A stretch of DNA of 10,278 bases, taken from Chloroflexota bacterium. GTDB taxonomy: Bacteria > Chloroflexota > Anaerolineae > B4-G1. Where the stretch lies: contig QMOC01000038.1 in the NCBI GenBank assembly GCA_003648085.1, positions 1-10,278 on the forward strand. The letters are read 5' to 3'. The notes under the pieces were generated by a model. It did not search any database. It was not told the DNA's origin and worked only from the letters and a program-made list of their open reading frames with translations. Made by a program: the position numbers and the translations under genes. How positions within the stretch are numbered: position 1 is the stretch's first letter; each line of letters starts with the position of its first letter. Shown here one piece after another: positions 5,366 through 10,278 of this stretch.

Positions 5366-6530
5366 CCTGCACCTCCTGCTCGCAATCTGCAATCTGCAAA
5401 CCGTGGTAGGTCTCTACATAGGGCTGCTCCACCTGGTGGAGTTCGTCCATCTCATAGGCCACCAGGGGTAGCGGGTCCTCCAGGCTTCTGCCCGCGACGT
5501 ACCCGAATGTCTCCTGAGCCCGATCCGCTAACAGGCTGAAGACCTGAGCGACGGGGATAGACATAGGACAGGCATCTTCGCACGTCCCGCACGAGACGCA
5601 CGAGAGAACCATATGCGACGCCCGTCCGATGTGGAACAGGAGAGTGTCGGGGGGAAACCGCAGCGCCCCCTTCCGCCCTGCCCGCGCCAGGTAGTTTTCA
5701 GGGGGCAGTTTCAACGCCGCCGACTCAAAGTAGCACTGCCGACAGTAGCACACGGGGCAGACCCGCTGGCAGTTGTGGCAATTGATACAACTGCTGAACA
5801 CATCCAGCAGCCCATCCGGCCCCGCGATCCCCGCTTTCAGGTCTGTGTGGGCCTGCCGGCGTCGCTCCCTCTGGACTTCCTCCATCTCCTTGACCCGTGC
5901 GGCCCAGTCATCCAGCGCCGCATCAAGAGGCATACCGAGATTCTCCATGACACGCTCTCCCTTGGGGCTACCTGGGATGACGAAGACCGTCCCCTCCGCG
6001 CTCCCCAGCGTGCCGATGTGCAGGTCGGAGGCCGGCATGCTGAAGTGGTGGCAGATCTGACAGACGGGCCGCATGGGTGCACGGTCCCACCTCTGAGAGG
6101 CCTCCGCGAAGCGGGCCGCTCCGGCAACCGGGTCCTCGAGATAGTCTGACAGGGGCAACACGCCGGGGCAGTCCACGGTGATCAGCCACAGATTGTCCAG
6201 GTGCGCCTGCTCGAGTTTGGTCAACTCGATGGCCGCCCGCGCCTCACAGGGGCGCACGATCGCCGCGACGCGCTTGCTTCCATTCCCGCGCATCGTCAGA
6301 CGGCTGATCGCCTTGGCACCTTGAACAGGCATCACCGGGGGCAACGGAGAGGCATTCTCGAGGAGAGCCGGATTCCGCAGCAGCAGGTAGGCGAACGAAT
6401 CCCCCGCCGGCACCTCCACGGGTATGAGAAGCGCGTCAAAGACCTTTTTGCTCAGTGCCTCTTTCAACCATCCGATGACAGCCGACTCGACGCCATCCTC
6501 CGCTGGCAGGATTGCACCTTTATTGTTCAT
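5358..6530 (-). CDS. FrhB/FdhB-like flavo-iron-sulfur protein (copy B1)
   Basis: Protein of 390 residues with the same layout as B2. The N-terminal FrhB/FdhB-like domain carries AAIVRPCEARAAIELTKLE and DNLWLITVDCPGVLPL. The C-terminal half has two ferredoxin-type clusters (Cys248, 251, 254, 258 and Cys311, 314, 317, 321) and the extra CYCRQC stretch (Cys261, 263, 266). The possible third-cluster set is Cys95, Cys121, Cys157 and Cys160. The likely role is to pass electrons between a soluble donor or acceptor and the HdrA/MvhD complex. Substrate is not predictable; bacteria with such genes often lack F420. The ATG at 6530 overlaps the D1 stop (ATGA) and has AAGGAGCG upstream. The C-terminal tail (about residues 370-390) has no counterpart in B2. 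It is partly encoded by a short tandem repeat, so it may be a recent extension. Confidence 0.8.
   Translation of the reverse strand: MNNKGAILPAEDGVESAVIGWLKEALSKKVFDALLIPVEVPAGDSFAYLLLRNPALLENASPLPPVMPVQGAKAISRLTMRGNGSKRVAAIVRPCEARAAIELTKLEQAHLDNLWLITVDCPGVLPLSDYLEDPVAGAARFAEASQRWDRAPMRPVCQICHHFSMPASDLHIGTLGSAEGTVFVIPGSPKGERVMENLGMPLDAALDDWAARVKEMEEVQRERRRQAHTDLKAGIAGPDGLLDVFSSCINCHNCQRVCPVCYCRQCYFESAALKLPPENYLARAGRKGALRFPPDTLLFHIGRASHMVLSCVSCGTCEDACPMSIPVAQVFSLLADRAQETFGYVAGRSLEDPLPLVAYEMDELHQVEQPYVETYHGLQIADCEQEVQDA
5371..5377 (-). promoter_or_regulatory. Ribosome binding site that fixes the start of B2
   Basis: AGGAGGT lies inside the last codons of B1, 5 bases before the ATG at 5365. The alternative in-frame start at 5392 lies upstream of this site, inside the tandem repeat of B1. 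The B2 protein therefore almost certainly begins MLEGLKINKG. Confidence 0.75.
5382..5400 (-). repeat. Short 7-base tandem repeat in the 3' end of B1
   Basis: On the plus strand the unit GCAATCT occurs twice in direct succession (5382-5388, 5389-5395) and is followed by GCAAA, giving about two and a half units. It encodes part of the B1-specific C-terminal tail (GLQIADCEQ) just upstream of the B2 ribosome binding site. It may reflect replication slippage or a piece of a dispersed simple repeat. Confidence 0.5.
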
Positions 6531-6958
6531 GTGTCGCTCCTTGTCTTCAGTGGGTTGGGTCCTAGTTTCTTGATGTGGTCGTTGAACTCAGTGGCCGTGT
6601 CCACAAACCGTCGGCCCTCACCGTGGGCCACATAGCGGAACCAGACCCGCTCCGGCTCCAGGTCCAGCGTGTCTAGGATGCTCTTCACCAGCGCGACCCG
6701 CCGGCGGGCACGGAAATTGCCATCGTTGTAGTGACAGTCACCGGGATGACAGCCACTGATCGCCACACCGTCCGCCCCCTCGATCAGTGGGCGAATGATA
6801 TGCACCGTCGGCAGTGCCCCGGTGCAGTTGACACGGTATGGCCTCACGTTCTCAGGATAGTGCAGGTGATGGGCGGCAGCAGTCTCACCGCCGCCGGAGC
6901 CACACCAACTGCACAGGATGTAGATGATCCTGGGTTCAAACTCTTGTTTATCACTCAT
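6527..6958 (-). CDS. mvhD: MvhD-like [2Fe-2S] adaptor (copy D1)
   Basis: MvhD/FlpD-family protein of 143 residues, the most divergent of the four copies. Conserved cysteines are Cys16 and Cys19 (ILCSWC), Cys45 (VNCTGA), and Cys70 and Cys75 (GCHPGDCHY), followed by NDGNFRARRRVALVK. After the first cysteine pair it has a glycine-rich GSGGGETAAAHHL segment in place of the AADTAG type of D2 and D4. The ATG at 6958 is preferred over a GTG at 6970 because GAGGTG lies just before it and the resulting N terminus matches the paralogues. It starts 8 bases after the stop of the double HdrA-like gene and overlaps B1 by 4 bases. Gene order suggests it bridges the large HdrA-like flavoprotein and B1. Confidence 0.92.
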   Translation of the reverse strand: MSDKQEFEPRIIYILCSWCGSGGGETAAAHHLHYPENVRPYRVNCTGALPTVHIIRPLIEGADGVAISGCHPGDCHYNDGNFRARRRVALVKSILDTLDLEPERVWFRYVAHGEGRRFVDTATEFNDHIKKLGPNPLKTRSDT

Positions 6959-6966
6959 ATTGCACC

Positions 6967-9903
6967 TCACTCCAGCAAGGCATCGAGCGCGGCTATGGAC
7001 TGCTCGCCCATGAAGTCACGCAAATAAGAGGCATCGTTGGGGCATATCGCCACGCAGGAGCCACACGAATCACACAGGAAGGGACGCACCCTGGCCACCT
7101 TCTTGAACTCGTCAATGTACCGTGCATTGTAGGGACAGACATCCACGCAGAGGCCGCACCCCATGCACAGGGATTCGTACACATCGGCCACGAACATCTT
7201 GCCGGGAGGGGGCATCTTCCCTTTGCCGATGACCACCAGCACGCGGCCGGCCGCGTCCTTCGCCGTAAGAATCGTCTCCTCGAAGGAGCGCGGCGAATGG
7301 GCCAACCCCACTGGAAAGATGCCGTTACTGGCCAGTTCGAAGGGCTTGGTCAGTTTCTTGATCGCCTCCTCGTAGGGATAGTTGCTGATGTCGCTGGAGA
7401 AGAAGCCCTCGTAGTCCAGCGGGTGGTTCAGCAATTGGGAAAGGGCCTGGTTGTTCTCTGCGTCTGGCACGACCCCGGTGCTCAACACGACCCAATCTGC
7501 CTGAACGCGTTGCTTCCCATTGACGACCTCCAGCCCGGCGCCGTTGCGCCGTACGTCGGGATAGTGATCGTCGGGGAAGCGAACGAACTTAACCCCGGCC
7601 TCCTGTGCGAGCCGGTAGTAATCCACCTTGCCATAGGTGGCGATGTCACGGTAGAAAACGGTGACCTCGCTCCCCTGCTCCCGCAGCGCGATGGCGTTCC
7701 TCAGCGCCTGGTTGCAGCAGAGGCGGGAGCAGTAGGGCACCTCAGCGGTTCTTGAGCCCACGCACTGGATCATCGCCACCCGACCGACGACCTCACCGTT
7801 GCGCATCTTGGCCTGGAGTTCCGCCTGCGTCATCACCCCCGGGTCCTGGCCGTAGAGGAACCCCTCCGGTCGGTATTCCCTGGCCCCCGTCGCCACGATA
7901 ATCACACCGGTGTCCACCGGGACAGGCCCCTCGGGCGTCTCCACGACCACGTGGTAGTTGCCCGCGTATCCTTCCACCTGGGCCAGGTGTGCCTGTGTGT
8001 AGCAGGTGATGTTGTCGGCGTTCTCCACAGCGGAGATAAGCCCCTCCACGTACTTTCGCTGCTCGTCGGTCAGATACTGCATCTGCCCGCCCAGTCTCTC
8101 CTCGCGCTCCACCAGCACGACAGGGAAACCATTGGTGGCAATCTCGTGAGCCGCGGTCAGTCCGGCCAGCCCTCCGCCGACGACCAGCGCATGCGGGGTG
8201 AAGGAGTCCGTAGGCGGACCGGCAGCCATCCCGCGCCTGACCTTCTCCACGCCGCTGCGAATCAACGCCAGCGACTTCTCCAGCATCTTATCCCGGTCAG
8301 TGTGAACCTGGATGACATCCTCCCGAAAGCGCAGGTACTCGCACAGGAGGGGATTAAGCCCGGCCATCATCACGGCCTTGTTGTACTTACCCTTCTTTTG
8401 CAGCGGGGTGCAGACGGCCAGGACGACGCGGTTGACGCCGGACTCCTTGATGCGCTCGGCAGTAGCCTTAATCGTCGGGCCGGTGCAGCAGCCCTCGATG
8501 ACCTCCACGTGAGCGACGCCGGGCAGTGCCTGCACCCGCTCCTCCAGCGCCGACAGGTCTATCCGTTCGTCGAAGAGGCCGAAGCACCTGCAGATGAATA
8601 CGCCGACGCGGACCGGCTCTTCACTCACATCCCGCAGCGGCGGGCCGGGGGCCGGCTTGAAGTTCTTCTCCCCCAGATACTTCAGCACCTCGGTCAGTGC
8701 CGCACATCCCTCCCACACAGTCTCCGGGTTGCCCTTCGGCCCGGTCAGTTCCCCAACGGCGAAGATGCCGTCCACATCCGTCTCACAGCATGAGAAGAGC
8801 CGGATGCGACAGAAGCCGTTCTCATCCGCCTGCACACCGGTCAGCCGCGAGAGTTCGGCCATCTGTGAGGGGGGGCTTTGCCCGGTGACCAGGATGGCCA
8901 ACTCGACGGGGTGCGTGTGCGCCTCGCCGTCCGCAGAGGTGTAGTGGATGGTCACCTGCTCAGCGCCGTCCTCGGGGACGATTTTGAGCGTCTCCGCCCG
9001 CTCCACACGTACCCCGGCGTCCAGCGCCTTCTGATACCATCGGTAGTGCCCCTTCCCCGTCCCCCGATAATCGTGCAGGAAGACGGTCACGTCGGCCTGG
9101 GGGAGGACATCCTTGAGCCGGACGGCGCGGTAGATGGCGCTGACGCTCAGGTTGTAATTCTCGTACTCGACGCCCGGTCGGTTGAAGTGGGGCGTGACGA
9201 CGATACCGAAGGTCTGCGGGATTTTGCCGGACGGCAGGCGCACGGAATCGCGCACGAAGTTGGTCAGCAGCGAGCGCCGGGCCACCTCGGAGTTGCGGAT
9301 CACGCTGGGGCTCTGGCCCAGCGCAAAGTCGCGCAAGTCCTCATCGCTGGGCTCCTCGAACGTATCGGCCAGGATGATCGCCCCCACATCGGCCTCCAGC
9401 ACCTCCTCCGGTCGCTCGACCTTGAGGGCGCCGGTGGGGCAGACCTCCTCACATTTGCCGCAGCGGGTGCAGTGCTCGAAGTCAATCACATAGCAGTTCT
9501 CCCACCCGGCCTCGGGGATCACCCGGATCGCCTTGTGACCATCCACCTCGACCGGGCAGACCTCGATGCACTGATCGCACTCGGTGCAGGCGAAGTTGTT
9601 GACCACCTTGTCCCGCTTCTTGAACTTGACGTGGAAATGCCCCGCCTCGCCGGAGACCTCCAGCAGTTCGGCGTTGTAGCAATCCTGCATCGCGCCGAGG
9701 GCCTTGAACAGGCGCTGGGGCATGTGTCCACAGATCCAGCAGAAGTCGAGCGGCAGTTGGGCCAGTGCCTGATACTTCATCTCATCCACGTAGGAACCAC
9801 GGTTGAGTAGGATGAACTTGTGACCGCTCTTGCCCAGGGCATACGCCGCCCGATAGCCGCCTAGATTGGTCCCATAGATTAACACCGTGCTCTCGTTGCT
9901 CAT
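6967..9903 (-). CDS. hdrA: Large HdrA-like flavoprotein built from two HdrA-type halves (978 residues)
   Basis: Predicted flavin-based electron-bifurcating protein, much longer than a typical HdrA (about 650 residues). Residues 1-425 form a first HdrA-like half. A nucleotide-binding-like GTNLGG (11-16) is degenerate against GxGxxG, and two ferredoxin clusters follow (Cys106, 109, 112, 116; Cys145, 148, 151, 155). The half ends in GIFAVGELTGPKGNPETV, the usual end of an HdrA oxidoreductase domain. Residues 430-978 form a second, more complete half: an HdrA N-terminal domain (VGVFICRCFG, CCTGPT, AVCTP), an FAD site VVGGGLAGLTAA (574-585), the conserved IQCVGSR (712-718) and YCSRLCC (724-730), YRDIATYG (751-758), and a C-terminal ferredoxin (Cys913, 916, 919, 923; Cys944, 947, 950, 954). 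The ATG at 9903 overlaps the upstream HdrA stop (ATGA) and has GGAGG 7 bases before it. Probably one functional flavin site, in the second half. Confidence 0.9.
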   Translation of the reverse strand: MSNESTVLIYGTNLGGYRAAYALGKSGHKFILLNRGSYVDEMKYQALAQLPLDFCWICGHMPQRLFKALGAMQDCYNAELLEVSGEAGHFHVKFKKRDKVVNNFACTECDQCIEVCPVEVDGHKAIRVIPEAGWENCYVIDFEHCTRCGKCEEVCPTGALKVERPEEVLEADVGAIILADTFEEPSDEDLRDFALGQSPSVIRNSEVARRSLLTNFVRDSVRLPSGKIPQTFGIVVTPHFNRPGVEYENYNLSVSAIYRAVRLKDVLPQADVTVFLHDYRGTGKGHYRWYQKALDAGVRVERAETLKIVPEDGAEQVTIHYTSADGEAHTHPVELAILVTGQSPPSQMAELSRLTGVQADENGFCRIRLFSCCETDVDGIFAVGELTGPKGNPETVWEGCAALTEVLKYLGEKNFKPAPGPPLRDVSEEPVRVGVFICRCFGLFDERIDLSALEERVQALPGVAHVEVIEGCCTGPTIKATAERIKESGVNRVVLAVCTPLQKKGKYNKAVMMAGLNPLLCEYLRFREDVIQVHTDRDKMLEKSLALIRSGVEKVRRGMAAGPPTDSFTPHALVVGGGLAGLTAAHEIATNGFPVVLVEREERLGGQMQYLTDEQRKYVEGLISAVENADNITCYTQAHLAQVEGYAGNYHVVVETPEGPVPVDTGVIIVATGAREYRPEGFLYGQDPGVMTQAELQAKMRNGEVVGRVAMIQCVGSRTAEVPYCSRLCCNQALRNAIALREQGSEVTVFYRDIATYGKVDYYRLAQEAGVKFVRFPDDHYPDVRRNGAGLEVVNGKQRVQADWVVLSTGVVPDAENNQALSQLLNHPLDYEGFFSSDISNYPYEEAIKKLTKPFELASNGIFPVGLAHSPRSFEETILTAKDAAGRVLVVIGKGKMPPPGKMFVADVYESLCMGCGLCVDVCPYNARYIDEFKKVARVRPFLCDSCGSCVAICPNDASYLRDFMGEQSIAALDALLE

Positions 9904-10278
9904 CTGCCTGCCTCCACTGTTTCAGACTCAAGCACACGGAACAGCCCCTCGATCTGAGCCATAATCTGCTGGTCGGTGAAGTGGCGCGCCATGATAGCGC
10001 CAGAGGGGCAGGCCGCCGCACAGGTACCGCACCCCTTGCACAGTGCCTCGTTCACGCGGGCGACGTTCTTCTCCTCGATGAAACTGATGGCGGTGTAGGG
10101 GCAGAGCGAGATGCAGGTCTTGCAGCCCGAGCAGAGTTTCTCGTCCACCACGGCGGTCTGCGGTGAAATGGTTACCTCGCCCTTATCCAGCAGGGCCAGG
10201 GCCATGGAGGCCGACGCGCCGGCATGGGCCACCGTATCCGGCACGTCCTTGGGGCCCTGGGCGGTCCCGGCCAGGAAC
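9900..10278 (-). CDS. hdrA: HdrA C-terminal part (gene runs off the right edge)
   Basis: The last 125 residues of a canonical HdrA, the FAD-containing bifurcating subunit of heterodisulfide reductase complexes. The open frame continues past base 10278. The first visible residues, FLAGTAQGPKDVPDTVAHAG, are the conserved end of the HdrA flavin domain. They are followed by a two-cluster ferredoxin (visible-residue numbers Cys49, 52, 55, 59 and Cys80, 83, 86, 90). The closing HFTDQQIMAQIEGL is typical of HdrA C termini. A GTG at 10244 is not the start: the homologous frame extends upstream of it. The stop overlaps the start of the large HdrA-like gene by 4 bases, so two HdrA-type proteins are made from the same transcript. 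Confidence 0.93.
   Translation of the reverse strand, partial: FLAGTAQGPKDVPDTVAHAGASASMALALLDKGEVTISPQTAVVDEKLCSGCKTCISLCPYTAISFIEEKNVARVNEALCKGCGTCAAACPSGAIMARHFTDQQIMAQIEGLFRVLESETVEAGR

Noticed and set aside
4598..5539. Long plus-strand open frame (about 313 codons) opposite B1/B2
   Set aside because: Antisense to two well-supported iron-sulfur genes and crossing their overlap; arginine-, glutamine- and proline-rich translation without domain character.
8878..9810. Long plus-strand open frame (about 310 codons) opposite the large HdrA-like gene
   Set aside because: It is antisense to a gene with clear cofactor motifs, its translation has no recognisable domain, and long shadow frames are expected in GC-rich coding DNA.
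1..10278. CRISPR array, tRNA or rRNA gene, insertion sequence
   Set aside because: No regularly spaced repeats, no cloverleaf or rRNA-like stretch and no transposase were seen; the window is almost fully covered by coding sequence.

Overview
This window looks like a piece of an anaerobe's genome devoted to flavin-based electron bifurcation. Every supported gene lies on the minus strand, so the biological order runs from the right edge (10278) to the left edge (1). The gene content is HdrA/MvhD/MvhG/MvhA homologues, FrhB/FdhB-like flavo-iron-sulfur proteins and no aerobic genes. This suggests a strictly anaerobic, H2-metabolising bacterium or, less likely, an archaeon. The strong AGGAGG-type ribosome binding sites and the high GC content fit a bacterium. 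An Anaerolineae-like Chloroflexota member is a guess from gene style, not something the sequence proves.

Layout in transcription order. (1) 10278-9900: the C-terminal end of a canonical HdrA. (2) 9903-6967: a 978-residue HdrA-like protein made of two HdrA-type halves. (3) 6958-6527: a first MvhD-like [2Fe-2S] adaptor (called D1 here). (4) 6530-5358 and 5365-4244: two paralogous FrhB/FdhB-like iron-sulfur proteins (B1, B2). (5) 4235-3804 and 3735-3307: two more MvhD-like adaptors (D2, D3). (6) 3287-2736: an HdrC-like protein fused to a ferredoxin. (7) 2612-1925: a two-gene toxin-antitoxin module (ribbon-helix-helix antitoxin plus PIN-domain toxin) behind an imperfect 15-bp inverted repeat. (8) 1896-1: a fourth MvhD (D4), the [NiFe]-hydrogenase small subunit MvhG and the start of the large subunit MvhA.

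Most genes overlap by 4-8 bases or sit within 30 bases of each other, so they probably form one long operon. The 123-base gap before the antitoxin and the 68-base gap between D2 and D3 are the exceptions. A plausible reading is that MvhA/G oxidise H2 and D4 passes the electrons to an HdrA flavin. The two FrhB-like proteins with D1-D3 would be alternative electron entry or exit modules on the same HdrA scaffold, and the HdrC-ferredoxin would carry the low- or high-potential branch. No HdrB (the CCG-domain subunit that carries heterodisulfide chemistry) is present in the window, so the terminal acceptor is not shown.

The points most worth a second look are the four-adaptor, two-FrhB architecture without HdrB, the double HdrA, the toxin-antitoxin pair placed directly upstream of the hydrogenase genes, the near-identical 5' ends of D3 and D4, and the start-stop mini-ORFs in front of both.
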